Assembly: GCF_003391135.1 (NCBI RefSeq)
Contig: NZ_CP031455.1
Coordinates: 6,432,001 to 6,496,000 of the forward strand
Length of the DNA stretch: 64,000 nt
Direction of reading: 5' to 3'
Source of the DNA: Streptoverticillium olivoreticuli subsp. olivoreticuli
GTDB lineage: Bacteria > Actinomycetota > Actinomycetes > Streptomycetales > Streptomycetaceae
How positions within the stretch are numbered: position 1 is the stretch's first letter; every line of letters begins with the position of its first letter. A model generated the notes under the pieces. The model did not search any database, was not told the origin of the DNA, and saw only the letters and a list, made by a program, of their open reading frames with translations. A program made the position numbers and the translations under genes. This document shows, one piece after another, positions 25,901 to 34,219 of the stretch.

Positions 25901-27658
25901 GGACTCGACGCGCGTCTCCGCCTCGGCGTGCAGCCGCGTCAGCTCCTCGGCGGCCTCCGCGCGCCGCGCCTCCGCGGCCCGCTCGGCCTCCTCGCGCAGC
26001 TGCTTCGCGGCCTCGGCGGCCTCCGTGCGGGTCCGCTCCGCGTGGTCCTCGGCCTCCTCGGCCATCTCCTCGGCCTCGGTGCGGGCCCGCTCCAGCGCCT
26101 CCTCGGCCTGCTTGCGCAGGCTCGCCGCGCGCTCGGCGGCCTCGCCGCGCACGCGCTCGCTCTCCGCGCTCGCCCCGCCGCGGGTCTCTTCCGCGTCGGC
26201 CTTCGCCTTCGCGAGCAGCTCCTCGGCGGTGCTGGCGGCCTCCTCGATCTGCTGGAGCGCCTCCCGCCGGGCCTCGCTCCGCAGCCGCTCGCCCTCGGCG
26301 ACCGCGTCGGCCCGCAGCTGCTCGGCCTCGCCGCGCAGCCGCCGTGCCTCCTCCTGGAGCTCGACGGTCTTGGCGCGGTACTCCTTGGTGTCGTCCTTCG
26401 CGGCGCCCTTGAGCTGCTCGGCGGTGTCCGCGGCCTGCTCGCGCAGCCGCTCGGCCTCCGCCTCCGCCTCGCCCCGGATCCGCTCGGCCTCCGCCGCCGC
26501 GGCCTTCGTGGTGGCCTGGGCGTCCTCGGACGCCTTGGTCAGCACCTCCTCGGCCGTGCGCGCGGCCTTCGCCAGCTGCGCCGCGGAGTCCTCCGCGGCG
26601 GCGCTGCGGGCGTTCTCCGCGGCCTCCGCCAGCAGCCGCTCGGCCTTGGCGCGGGCGTCGTCGCGCAGCTGCTCGGCCTCGGCCCGCAGGGCCTCGGCCT
26701 CCTTGGTGGCCTCGCCGACGAGGCGGGCGATCTCGGCCTTCGCCGTACGGGACCGCTGCTCGTGCTCGGACTCCGCCGACGACAGCGTGCGGGTGGCCGA
26801 CTCGGTCGCCTCGGTGACGACCTTCTCCGCCTCGGTCCGCGCCTCGCGCAGCGCGGCGTCGGCCTCCGACAGGCGCGCCTCCGCCGTGCGCGTCAGCTCG
26901 GCCGCGACCGCGCGGGCCTGGTCGGACTCCGTGCTGGTCGCCGTCCGCAGCTGCTCGGCGTGGTCGGTGGCCTCCTGCGCCTGCGCGGAAGCCGCCGCCA
27001 GCAGCCGCTCCGCGTCGGCGCGGGCACGGCGCAGCAGCGCCTCGGCCTCGGCACGCGTCTCCTCCGCGGCGGCGCTGAGCCGGCCGCGGGCCTGCTCGGT
27101 CAGCCGCTGGGCCTCCGCGCGGGCCGCCGACAGGGACTGCTCGGCCTCCGCCCGGGACTCCTCCATCAGGCGCCGGGCCTGGGACTCCGTCCGGGCGCGC
27201 AGCTGTTCCGCCCACGCGACGTTCTCGTTGACGTGCGATTCGACGGTCTGGCGGCGCTCGTTGAGCTCCTCGTCCAGGCGCTGGCGGCGGGCGACGGCCT
27301 CCGCGTGCAGCTCGGACTCCATCCGGGCCTGCCGCTCCGCCTGCTCCTGGAGCAGGCGCTGCGTCTGGGCGCGCGCCTCGCGGAGCTCGCGCTCCGCGTC
27401 GGTCCGCATCTGCTCTGCCTGAATCTGGGCATTACGGAGCAACTGCTCCGCCTGGTAGCCCATATCGGCGGTGTCGTATGCCGGACGGTGGGCGAGATTG
27501 CGGCGCGCCTCGTGCAGCTTGGCGCGCAGCACCTCGACCTGATAGCCGAGGTCGTCGGCGTGCTGGACCGCCTTCTCCCGCTCCTTCTTCAGCCGCTCCA
27601 TCTCGGCTTCGAATTGCGAGAGGTGGTCGTCAGCCTCGTAGCGGTCGTTGCCCCGCAC
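22937..27658 (-). CDS. scy: Scy, polar scaffold coiled-coil protein
   Basis: Scy organises the polarisome at the hyphal tip, recruiting DivIVA and FilP and coordinating growth with ParA. The product begins VRGNDRYEADDHLSQFEAEM (GTG 27658), then a short heptad coiled coil, GYQAEQLLRNAQIQAEQM, and over 1,300 residues of long-period coiled coil with recurring AEAERL and AEEAERLR units. A 43-residue in-frame extension to 27787 is rejected because the family starts at VRGNDRY. At about 1,573 residues it is longer than the roughly 1,330 I recall for S. coelicolor, apparently through internal repeat expansion. The end EAPGAGSAKEGGVKA is a flexible tail. Confidence 0.9.
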   Translation of the reverse strand: MRGNDRYEADDHLSQFEAEMERLKKEREKAVQHADDLGYQVEVLRAKLHEARRNLAHRPAYDTADMGYQAEQLLRNAQIQAEQMRTDAERELREARAQTQRLLQEQAERQARMESELHAEAVARRQRLDEELNERRQTVESHVNENVAWAEQLRARTESQARRLMEESRAEAEQSLSAARAEAQRLTEQARGRLSAAAEETRAEAEALLRRARADAERLLAAASAQAQEATDHAEQLRTATSTESDQARAVAAELTRTAEARLSEADAALREARTEAEKVVTEATESATRTLSSAESEHEQRSRTAKAEIARLVGEATKEAEALRAEAEQLRDDARAKAERLLAEAAENARSAAAEDSAAQLAKAARTAEEVLTKASEDAQATTKAAAAEAERIRGEAEAEAERLREQAADTAEQLKGAAKDDTKEYRAKTVELQEEARRLRGEAEQLRADAVAEGERLRSEARREALQQIEEAASTAEELLAKAKADAEETRGGASAESERVRGEAAERAASLRKQAEEALERARTEAEEMAEEAEDHAERTRTEAAEAAKQLREEAERAAEARRAEAAEELTRLHAEAETRVESAEKALREARAEAERLRREAAEETERSRTEAAERVRALRAQAETEAERLRAEAAEEASAARTEGESVAARLRSEAAAEAERLKSEAQETADRMRAEANAAAERTAAEAAEALAAAQEEAVRRRREAEELLGDARTEAQAEREAAREQSEELLASARKRVGEAQEEARRLVEEAEQRATELVTAAEQTAQQVRDSVAGLHEQAEEEIAGLRSAAEHNAKRTVTEAQEEADRVRADAYAERERAGEDAARTRSEAQAASEAAKALAERTVSEAIAEGQRLEAEAARVLDEARETANSRRSEAAEQADELLAEAMAEAEKLITEAEAAVVTAQQEADGHRAQAAEQADRLKADAEAEAERLRAEGAEALETAQHEAARTTDEAREAANARRTEAAEQADELITEATTEAEKLVAEAKRTVVDAREEADGHRAEAAAEAERLVAEATRTLEEARATAEELVAKASAEADRMVSDASAKAQQMRTDASDALASAEQDAARARAEAREDANRMRTEGHAEAERIVNTAAELTSSAQDDADKIVDEAREAAGARRTEAAEQADELIAEATAEAEKLIAEAGRRVEEAREAAEAHRAEAAEAADRLKADAEAEAERLRTEGAEALETAQHEAARTTDEAREAANARRTEAAEQADSLVAEATAEAERMAVEAAEALSSAQENANSTRADSAKLKADAVLEAERVLAEARAEGDRTVDAARDAGAQKLTEAAEKADALIAKAQEEAVRTAATAEEQADTMVGVARREAERIVTEATGEGNALVEQARTDANTLLAEARGDATAIRERADELRTRVETEVEELHDRARREASEAMQSAGERCDKLVVAATEQLAEAEEKAKKLVSDASSEASKVRIAAVKKAEGLLKEAETKKAAVLRESQALLKDAEEKKAAAVRESERLRTEGAEEAKRLVEEGKRELEVLVRRREDINAEISRVQDVLEALESFEAPGAGSAKEGGVKAAAGAGATRSGGKQSQK

Positions 27659-27834
27659 TGCGCGGTCCCATCCGTCCCCTGGTCGCGTTGGCGGCCGGCC
27701 CCGTCCCGCATAAACCGGAGGAACCCGGAGCCTGCCCTTCCGAAGAAATGGTGTCAGATCATCGGTACAGCTCGGCCCGGGCCCCACCCGTACCCCGGCC
27801 GAACCTGCACTCTACCGGCCGGGGGAGGTGCGGG

Positions 27835-28275
27835 TCAGTGCTCCGGGTCCGCCGGAGGCGCCGAGGTGACCAGTTCGGTCAGTACGCCGTGGCAGTCCTT
27901 GGGGTGCAGGAAGGTGATGCGGGAGCCCATGGATCCGGTACGCGGCTGCTCGTAGAGGACGCGTACGCCCTTGCCGCCGATCGCAGCGGCGTCGGCGTCG
28001 ACATCCGGCGTACCGAACGCGATGTGGTGAACGCCCTCGCCGTTCTTGGCGAGCCACTTGCCGACCGCGGAATCCGGGCGGGTGGGCTCCAGCAGCTGGA
28101 TGTAGGAGGCGCCGCCGTCGTCGGTCCCGTTGATCCTGAGCATGGCCTCGCGCACCCCCTGCTCCTCGTTGACCTCGGTGTGGAACACCTCGAAGCCATA
28201 CGTGGCACGGTAGAACTCGACGGTGGTGTCGAGGTCCGAGCAGGCGATCCCGATGTGGTCGATACGAGTCAGCAT
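27835..28275 (-). CDS. mce: Methylmalonyl-CoA epimerase
   Basis: This enzyme interconverts (R)- and (S)-methylmalonyl-CoA, linking propionyl-CoA carboxylation to the B12-dependent mutase. The 146 residues form the vicinal-oxygen-chelate fold, with metal ligands His in RIDHIGIACSD (about residue 7), Gln in SYIQLLEP, His in GVHHIAFG and the catalytic Glu in GVLTELV. ATG 28275 (MLTRIDHIG) is chosen; the upstream 17 in-frame codons lack family similarity. It is divergent from the thiolase gene, with 138 bases between, and its neighbours meaB and the thiolase belong to the same acyl-CoA metabolism. Confidence 0.94.
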   Translation of the reverse strand: MLTRIDHIGIACSDLDTTVEFYRATYGFEVFHTEVNEEQGVREAMLRINGTDDGGASYIQLLEPTRPDSAVGKWLAKNGEGVHHIAFGTPDVDADAAAIGGKGVRVLYEQPRTGSMGSRITFLHPKDCHGVLTELVTSAPPADPEH

Positions 28276-28413
28276 GGAACCAGTGCACCGCTCTCCGGCG
28301 TGGTTACGCAACGTGCGCGCGATCACACCTTCGGCCCGGTGACCGGGCGCCTACCGCTCAGTACATTGACGGGAACCATCGTTAACCTCTCCGCCTCGAA
28401 GGGGCCGCGCCTC

Positions 28414-29625
28414 ATGACTGGTACGAACGGTTCGACCGGCACCACATCTGTGATCGTCGCGGGCGCCCGTACGCCCATGGGCAGGCTGCTCGGCTCCCTG
28501 CGCTCCTTCTCCGCCGCCGAACTCGGCGGGTTCGCCATCAAGGCCGCCCTCGACCGGGCGGGCATCGGCGGCGACCAGGTGCAGTACGTGATCATGGGCC
28601 AGGTGCTCCAGGCGGGCGCCGGCCAGATCCCGGCCCGCCAGGCGGCCGTCAAGGGCGGCATCCCCATGAGCGTGCCCGCCCTCACGGTCAACAAGGTCTG
28701 CCTTTCCGGCCTCGACGCCATCGCGCTGGCCGACCAGCTCATCCGCGCCGGTGAGTTCGACATCGTGGTGGCAGGCGGCCAGGAGTCGATGACCAACGCC
28801 CCGCACCTGCTGCCCAAGTCCCGCGAGGGCTACAAGTACGGCTCCATCGAGATGCTCGACTCGATGCACCACGACGGCCTCTCGGACGCCTACGAGGGCA
28901 TCGCCATGGGCGAGTCCACCGAGAAGCACAACACCCGCCTGGGCATCCGCCGCGCCGAGCAGGACGAGATCGGCGCCCGCTCCCACCAGCGCGCCGCCGC
29001 CGCCCAGAAGAACGGCCTCTTCGACGCGGAGATCACCCCCGTGGAGATCCCGCAGCGCAAGGGCGACCCCGTCCTCTTCAGCAAGGACGAGGGCGTGCGC
29101 CCCGACACCACCGTCGAGGTCCTCGGCAAGCTGCGCCCCTCCTTCGCCAAGGACGGCACGATCACGCCCGGCACCTCCTCGCAGATCTCCGACGGCGCCG
29201 CCGCCGTGGTCGTGATGAGCAAGGCCAAGGCCGAGGAGCTGGGCCTCGCCTGGATCGCCGAGATCGGCGCCCACGGCAATGTGGCCGGCCCCGACAACTC
29301 CCTCCACTCGCAGCCGTCCAACGCGATCCTGCACGCGCTGCGCAAGGAGGGGCTGACCGTCGACGACCTCGACCTGATCGAGATCAACGAGGCATTCGCC
29401 GCCGTTCTGGTGCAGTCGATAAAGGATCTGGGCGTTTCCCCCGAAAAGGTGAACGTCAACGGTGGGGCCATCGCGCTGGGCCACCCCATCGGCATGTCCG
29501 GCGCCCGCACGGTCCTCCACCTCGCCCTGGAGCTCAAGCGGCGCGGCGGCGGGGTCGGCGCGGCCGCGCTCTGCGGCGGCGGCGGACAGGGCGACGCCCT
29601 GATCGTCCGCGTCCCGGGGAACTGA
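28414..29625 (+). CDS. Acetyl-CoA C-acetyltransferase (thiolase)
   Basis: This thiolase condenses two acetyl-CoA to acetoacetyl-CoA or cleaves it. The 403 residues have the nucleophilic Cys in NKVCLSGLDAIALA (about 96), the His motif NGGAIALGHPIGMSGAR (about 353-369) and the second active-site Cys in ALCGGGGQGDALIV (about 389). ATG 28414 follows AAGGGG at good spacing; a longer frame to 27478 is antisense to scy and rejected. It may feed the ethylmalonyl-CoA or PHB route and lies beside mce and meaB, consistent with short acyl-CoA handling. Confidence 0.95.
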   Translation: MTGTNGSTGTTSVIVAGARTPMGRLLGSLRSFSAAELGGFAIKAALDRAGIGGDQVQYVIMGQVLQAGAGQIPARQAAVKGGIPMSVPALTVNKVCLSGLDAIALADQLIRAGEFDIVVAGGQESMTNAPHLLPKSREGYKYGSIEMLDSMHHDGLSDAYEGIAMGESTEKHNTRLGIRRAEQDEIGARSHQRAAAAQKNGLFDAEITPVEIPQRKGDPVLFSKDEGVRPDTTVEVLGKLRPSFAKDGTITPGTSSQISDGAAAVVVMSKAKAEELGLAWIAEIGAHGNVAGPDNSLHSQPSNAILHALRKEGLTVDDLDLIEINEAFAAVLVQSIKDLGVSPEKVNVNGGAIALGHPIGMSGARTVLHLALELKRRGGGVGAAALCGGGGQGDALIVRVPGN

Positions 29626-29704
29626 CGCCCGGCAGCCGACAGGCGGTCGCACGGCAACCCCTGGAAAACGTCGCAAACGTCGCAAACGTCGGAACGGAGC
29701 AGTC

Positions 29705-30661
29705 ATGGCGGACGTCCCCGCACTGGTCGAGCAGGCCCGGGAGGGGCGGCCGCGCGCCGTCGCCCGGCTGATCTCCCTGGTGGAAGGGGCGTCCCCCCAA
29801 CTGCGCGAGGTGATGGCGGCCCTGGCCCCCCTGACCGGCGGGGCCTACGTCGTCGGCCTCACCGGCTCGCCCGGCGTCGGCAAGTCGACCTCCACCTCGG
29901 CCCTGGTCAGCGCCTACCGCAAGGCCGGGAAGCGGGTCGGCGTGCTCGCCGTCGACCCCTCCTCGCCCTTCTCGGGCGGCGCCCTGCTCGGCGACCGCGT
30001 GCGGATGTCCGACCACGCCTCCGACCCCGGCGTCTACATCCGCTCCATGGCCACCCGGGGCCACCTCGGCGGCCTCGCCTGGGCCGCCCCCCAGGCCATC
30101 CGCGTCCTCGACGCGGCCGGCTGCGACGTGATCCTCGTGGAGACCGTCGGCGTCGGCCAGTCCGAGGTCGAGATCGCCTCCCAGGCCGACACCAGCGTGG
30201 TGCTGCTCGCCCCCGGGATGGGCGACGGCATCCAGGCGGCCAAGGCCGGGATCCTGGAGATCGGCGACGTCTACGTCGTGAACAAGGCCGACCGCGACGG
30301 CGCCGACGCCACGGCCCACGAGCTGAACCACATGCTCGGCCTCGGCGAGGCCCGTGGCCCCGGCGACTGGCGGCCCCCCATCGTCAAGACCGTCGCGGCC
30401 CGCGGCCAGGGCACGGACGAGCTGGTCGAGGCCCTGGAGAAGCACCGCGCCTGGATGGAGGAGCACGGCGTCCTCGCCGAGCGCCGCATCGCCCGCGCGG
30501 CCCGCGAGGTCGAGACGATCGCGGTCACCGCCCTCCGCGCACGCATCGGCGACCTCCACGGCGACCGCCGCCTGGACGCCCTGGCGGAGCGCATCGTCAG
30601 CGGCGGCCTGGACCCGTACGCGGCGGCGGACGAACTGATCACGGGCATCACGCAGAGCTGA
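29705..30661 (+). CDS. meaB: Methylmalonyl-CoA mutase-associated GTPase MeaB
   Basis: MeaB is a G3E-family GTPase chaperone that protects methylmalonyl-CoA mutase and gates delivery of its B12 cofactor. The 318 residues show the P-loop GSPGVGKST (about 57-65), the switch segment DPSSPFSGGALLGDRVRM typical of MeaB/ArgK, the ETVGVGQSE switch II and the base-recognition NKADRDG. ATG 29705 has GGAG a short distance upstream. The mutase itself is not in the window, but mce and an adenosyltransferase are. Confidence 0.95.
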   Translation: MADVPALVEQAREGRPRAVARLISLVEGASPQLREVMAALAPLTGGAYVVGLTGSPGVGKSTSTSALVSAYRKAGKRVGVLAVDPSSPFSGGALLGDRVRMSDHASDPGVYIRSMATRGHLGGLAWAAPQAIRVLDAAGCDVILVETVGVGQSEVEIASQADTSVVLLAPGMGDGIQAAKAGILEIGDVYVVNKADRDGADATAHELNHMLGLGEARGPGDWRPPIVKTVAARGQGTDELVEALEKHRAWMEEHGVLAERRIARAAREVETIAVTALRARIGDLHGDRRLDALAERIVSGGLDPYAAADELITGITQS

Positions 30662-30721
30662 CACCCGCGGCCGGCGAGCGCCCTCCGCCACCTCGTGCGA
30701 CGCCTGTGACAGGATGCCTCC

Positions 30722-31216
30722 ATGTCTTCCAACGTCTTCTTCGATATCACCATTGACGGCGAGGCCGCGGGCCGTATCGTCTTCAAGCTGCACGACGACG
30801 TCGTTCCCAACACGGCGAAGAACTTCCGTGAGCTCGCCACCGGCCAGCACGGCTTCGGTTACGAGGGTTCGAGCTTCCACCGGGTCATCCCGGACTTCAT
30901 GCTCCAGGGCGGCGACTTCACCGCCGGCAACGGCACGGGCGGCAAGAGCATCTACGGCGAGAAGTTCGCCGACGAGAACTTCCAGCTGAAGCACAGCAAG
31001 CCGGGTCTGCTCTCCATGGCGAACGCCGGGAAGAACACCAACGGCTCGCAGTTCTTCATCACCACCGTCGTCACCCCGTGGCTGGACGGCAAGCACGTCG
31101 TCTTCGGCGAGGTCGTCGAGGGCATGGACCTGGTGAAGAAGATCGAGTCCCTGGGCACCCACTCGGGCGCGACCCGCGCGAAGATCACCATCGCGAAGTC
31201 CGGGACCGTGGCGTAA
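30722..31216 (+). CDS. Peptidyl-prolyl cis-trans isomerase, cyclophilin
   Basis: This cytoplasmic cyclophilin speeds proline isomerisation during folding. The 164 residues form a single cyclophilin domain with the catalytic Arg in FHRVIPDFMLQGGD (about residue 47), the GKNTNGSQFFIT segment and the Trp of TPWLDGKHVVFGEV. There is no signal peptide, so it is intracellular. ATG 30722 follows a short gap after meaB. It is ended by a perfect 26-bp hairpin shared with the convergent permease gene. Confidence 0.95.
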   Translation: MSSNVFFDITIDGEAAGRIVFKLHDDVVPNTAKNFRELATGQHGFGYEGSSFHRVIPDFMLQGGDFTAGNGTGGKSIYGEKFADENFQLKHSKPGLLSMANAGKNTNGSQFFITTVVTPWLDGKHVVFGEVVEGMDLVKKIESLGTHSGATRAKITIAKSGTVA

Positions 31217-31234
31217 CGACGCCCGCACCCCGAC

Positions 31235-31289
31235 AACGCCGAAGGGCCGGCCGGTACGGATCATCCGTACCGGCCGGCCCTTCGGCGTT
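31235..31289. terminator. Bidirectional terminator, perfect 26-bp stem
   Basis: Bases 31235-31260 pair perfectly with 31264-31289 (core GGCCGGCCGGTACGGA) around a three-base loop TCA. It separates the cyclophilin gene from the convergent amino acid permease gene and would stop transcription from both sides. Confidence 0.92.
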
Positions 31290-31297
31290 GGAAGCAC

Positions 31298-32770
31298 TTA
31301 CCCCTGCTGGAGCTCCTTCTCCCGCTGGGTGCGGGCCACCCGGCCGCGGACGAGGAACCAGCCGCCGACCAGCATCGCCCCGATCAGCGGCAGGCACAGG
31401 ACCGTGGTGCGGCTCGCGCCGGGCTCGGAGGCCATCAGGCCGAGCACACCGGCCAGGAAGACCAGCGTGACGATCTGGGTGTACGGGGCCCACGGCAGGC
31501 GGTAGCCGGGGCGGGTGACCCGGCCGTCCTTGGAGCGGTACCAGAACAGCAGGGAGCAGAGCATGATCATGCCCCAGGTGCCGATGATGCCGATCGCCGC
31601 GAAGTTCAGGACGATCTCGAAGGCGTCCTTGGGGACGACGAAGTTCAGACCGACGCCCAGGACACAGAAGAAGGCGGTCAGCAGGATGCCGCCGTAGGGC
31701 ACCTGGCCCTTGTTCATGCGGCCGGTGAACTTCGGCGCGGAGCCGGACATCGCCATCGAGCGCAGGATGCGGCCGGTGGAGTAGAGGCCGGAGTTGAGGC
31801 TGGAGAGGGCCGCGGTGAGCACGACGAGGTTCATCACGCCGGCCGCGTACGGCACACCGATCTTGGACAGCACGGTGACGAACGGGCTCTCGTCGCCGGT
31901 GAACGAGGTGTACGGGAGCAGCAGCGCGAGGAGGATCACCGAGCCGACGTAGAAGATGCCGACGCGCCACATGATCGAGTTGATCGCCTTCGGCATGATC
32001 TTCTCGGGGTTCTTGGTCTCGCCCGCCGCGACGCCGCACAGCTCGACCGAGGCGTAGGCGAAGACGACACCCTGGATGACCATCAGCATCGGCATCACGC
32101 CGGTGGGGAAGACGCCGCCGTGGTCGAGGACGTTGCCCAGGCCCGGGGTGTGGCCGCCCACGTCGTGCTGGGACATCAGCAGGAAGATGCCGATGACCAT
32201 GAAGGCCATCAGTGCGGCGACCTTGATGATCGCGAACCAGAACTCCATCTCGCCGAAGTACTTCACCGAGATCAGGTTCACGGTGAGGACGACCGCGAGG
32301 GCTATCAGGGCGATCACCCACTGCGGCAGGCTGCTGAACATCCCCCAGTAGTGGGTGTACGTGGCGACCGCGGTGATGTCGGCGATGCCGGTGGTGGCCC
32401 AGTTGAGGAAGTAGAGCCAGCCGGCGGTGTACGCGCCCTTCTCGCCCATGAACTCGCGGGCGTAGCTGACGAACGCGCCGGAGGAGGGGCGGTAGAGGAC
32501 GAGCTCACCGAGGGCCCGCACGACGAAGAAGGCGAAGACGCCGCACACCGCGTAGGCGATGAAGAGGGAGGGGCCGGCGCTGGAGAGGCGGCCGCCCGCG
32601 CCGAGGAAGAGGCCGGTGCCGATCGCTCCGCCGATGGCGATCATGTTGACGTGCCGGGACTTGAGGTCCTTGCTGTAGCCCGCGTCACCGGCGTCGACGT
32701 GCTGGGACGCCGTTGCCGTGACGGCCGTGTCGGGCCGGGTGTCGCCCGCGGTGAGCGTGCGGTCACTCAT
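31298..32770 (-). CDS. ansP: L-asparagine-type amino acid permease
   Basis: This APC-family transporter takes up amino acids by proton symport. The 490 residues have 12 predicted helices, starting after an Asp/Ser-rich leader with the family entry HVNMIAIGGAIGTGLFLGAG. Its text follows E. coli AnsP closely as I recall it (RPSSGAFVSYAREFMGEKGAYTAGWLYF, FWFAIIKVAALM, INSIMWRVGIFYVGSVILL, TGRILRSMAMSGSAPKF), so asparagine is the likely substrate; other neutral amino acids are possible. ATG 32770 starts it. A weak promoter may lie at 32925-32954 (TTGACG, then CACCAT after 18 bases). Confidence 0.9.
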   Translation of the reverse strand: MSDRTLTAGDTRPDTAVTATASQHVDAGDAGYSKDLKSRHVNMIAIGGAIGTGLFLGAGGRLSSAGPSLFIAYAVCGVFAFFVVRALGELVLYRPSSGAFVSYAREFMGEKGAYTAGWLYFLNWATTGIADITAVATYTHYWGMFSSLPQWVIALIALAVVLTVNLISVKYFGEMEFWFAIIKVAALMAFMVIGIFLLMSQHDVGGHTPGLGNVLDHGGVFPTGVMPMLMVIQGVVFAYASVELCGVAAGETKNPEKIMPKAINSIMWRVGIFYVGSVILLALLLPYTSFTGDESPFVTVLSKIGVPYAAGVMNLVVLTAALSSLNSGLYSTGRILRSMAMSGSAPKFTGRMNKGQVPYGGILLTAFFCVLGVGLNFVVPKDAFEIVLNFAAIGIIGTWGMIMLCSLLFWYRSKDGRVTRPGYRLPWAPYTQIVTLVFLAGVLGLMASEPGASRTTVLCLPLIGAMLVGGWFLVRGRVARTQREKELQQG

Positions 32771-33327
32771 AGAGGTATCGCCTTCATTGGGGGGAGCGGG
32801 GCCGGGCCATGTCTCGGGGAGTCCCGCGGTGCGGCCGCTGTGGGGGAGCGGGGCCGGGGGTACCGCCCGGAGAGGGCGGGATTCCGTCCTGGCCGGTGTG
32901 TCGGTCGAGCAGGCCTTGCGGTGAATGGTGTGAGTCGCGCACTCCGGACGTCAAGAGTTTGTGAAGATTTGATTTTCGGTCGTACTCGGGGTAAGGGCTT
33001 GTGCGGGTCAGGGGTGCTCGGCTAATGGGCCGCTTACACGCTTTATGCGCCGTGGGTGATTTTCCGGGGGGTCCCGACGTGCGGATTCCCTTGTCGGGTG
33101 CGAGAGTTCACCGGCTCCCGAATCGCGGCGGCATGTGCGGGACCCGCCGGAAGTCGTGGATCGCCCGCCGGAATGTGGAGAAGAACACTTACCCGTGGCC
33201 GGAATGTGTTCCACGTCGCCCGGGGTGGAAATGGAAATGCGCTTCCACTCTTCTTTTATGTGTATGTGGCACTGCATCCAATGTGGGTGGTGCGCGGCCC
33301 GCGCCGATGACCGGCGAAGATAGGTGC
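32771..33327. other. 557-bp intergenic region between divergent ansP and GNAT genes
   Basis: No gene is visible. The minus strand has a TTGACG (32949-32954) that could be the -35 of ansP. An AT-richer stretch at about 32950-32980 and another at 33225-33265 stand out from the GC-rich background. Open frames here lack Streptomyces codon bias. Confidence 0.5.
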
Positions 33328-33861
33328 ATGACAGAGATCCGCACCCCCCGCCTCCTCCTGCGCCGCTGGCACGACGACGACCTCGCGCCCATGGCGGACA
33401 TCAACGCCGACCCCCAGGTCATGCGGTGGGTCGGTGACGGCGCCGTGCGCGATCTGGAGCAGACCGCGGAGGACATCGAGCGGTGGGAGGAGGAGTGGGA
33501 CGACGAGGGCTTCGGCCTCTTCGCCGTCGAGCTCCTCGGCTCCGGTGAGCTGATCGGGTTCACGGGCCTGACCGTGCCGGAGTTCCTGCCGGAGGCGCGG
33601 TCCGAGGTGTCGATCTGCTGGCGGCTCGGCTCCCAGTTCTGGGGCCAGGGGTACGCCTCCGAGGCCGCGCAGGCCACGCTGGAGTTCGCGCTCACGGACC
33701 GCGGCCTGGACCGCGTCATCAGCGTCAGCCGCCTGGGCGACGACGCCTCCGAGAACGTCATCCGCAAGCTCGGCATGGAACCGGAGCGCGAGACCGCGCA
33801 CCCGGAGTACGGTCACGCGCTGAGCATCCACGCCATCGACCTCACGGAGTACCAGGCGTAA
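33328..33861 (+). CDS. GNAT family N-acetyltransferase (RimJ/RimL-like)
   Basis: This 177-residue enzyme would transfer an acetyl group from acetyl-CoA to an amine of an unknown acceptor. It opens with the RimJ-like TEIRTPRLLLRRWHDDDL and contains the acetyl-CoA-binding motif FWGQGYASEAAQATLEFA (Q-x-x-G-x-A spacing) followed by SENVIRKLGMEPERE, as in ribosomal-protein or antibiotic acetyltransferases. ATG 33328 is chosen; the open frame further upstream is unlikely. A GGCGCC-GTC-GGCGCC hairpin follows the stop. Confidence 0.9.
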   Translation: MTEIRTPRLLLRRWHDDDLAPMADINADPQVMRWVGDGAVRDLEQTAEDIERWEEEWDDEGFGLFAVELLGSGELIGFTGLTVPEFLPEARSEVSICWRLGSQFWGQGYASEAAQATLEFALTDRGLDRVISVSRLGDDASENVIRKLGMEPERETAHPEYGHALSIHAIDLTEYQA

Positions 33862-34006
33862 CGGGGCGGGGCGCCGTCGGCGCCGCCTCCGTCGGACTTG
33901 AGTTCTCCAGGGCGCTCGGTGGGGGTCATTGTGGGCGGACCGGGAATGGCCAACACGGCACCGGGCAGCCTGAGTTGGCTTTTGTTCGTGCTCCTTGGGA
34001 GGGCTG

Positions 34007-34174
34007 ATGGTCAAGCGATTCGGGCTTCTTGTCCTGGTCGGCATCATGATGATCTTCGGGACGACGGGGGTGGCCTACGTCAAGGACGGTTCCCGCACCC
34101 CCGACGGGATCTCGCTCCCCGAGGCCGGTGGTCCTCTCCCCGGCGCCGGGGAAGCGGGTGTCGTCACCGTCTGA
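34007..34174 (+). CDS. 55-residue single-helix membrane or secreted peptide
   Basis: ATG 34007 is preceded by GGGAGG three bases away and opens a 55-codon frame ending TGA at 34174. The product starts MVKRFGLLVLVGIMMIFG, a positively charged N terminus and one hydrophobic helix (about 5-25), then a short polar Gly/Pro-rich tail ending GEAGVVTV. It is 46 bases upstream of the penicillin-binding protein gene in the same direction and might be co-transcribed with it. I know no family. Codon use (G/C third bases) supports it as real. Confidence 0.6.
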   Translation: MVKRFGLLVLVGIMMIFGTTGVAYVKDGSRTPDGISLPEAGGPLPGAGEAGVVTV

Positions 34175-34219
34175 ATCCGTCAACGGCGACGTATCGCCCG
34201 AAACCGGTCCACGCCCGAA

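Noticed and set aside
22883..27955. A 1,690-codon open frame on the plus strand opposite scy, Leu/Arg/Gly-rich
   Set aside because: It is the antisense shadow of the GC-biased coiled-coil gene scy, whose family, start motif and codon bias are clear. The shadow has no domain features.
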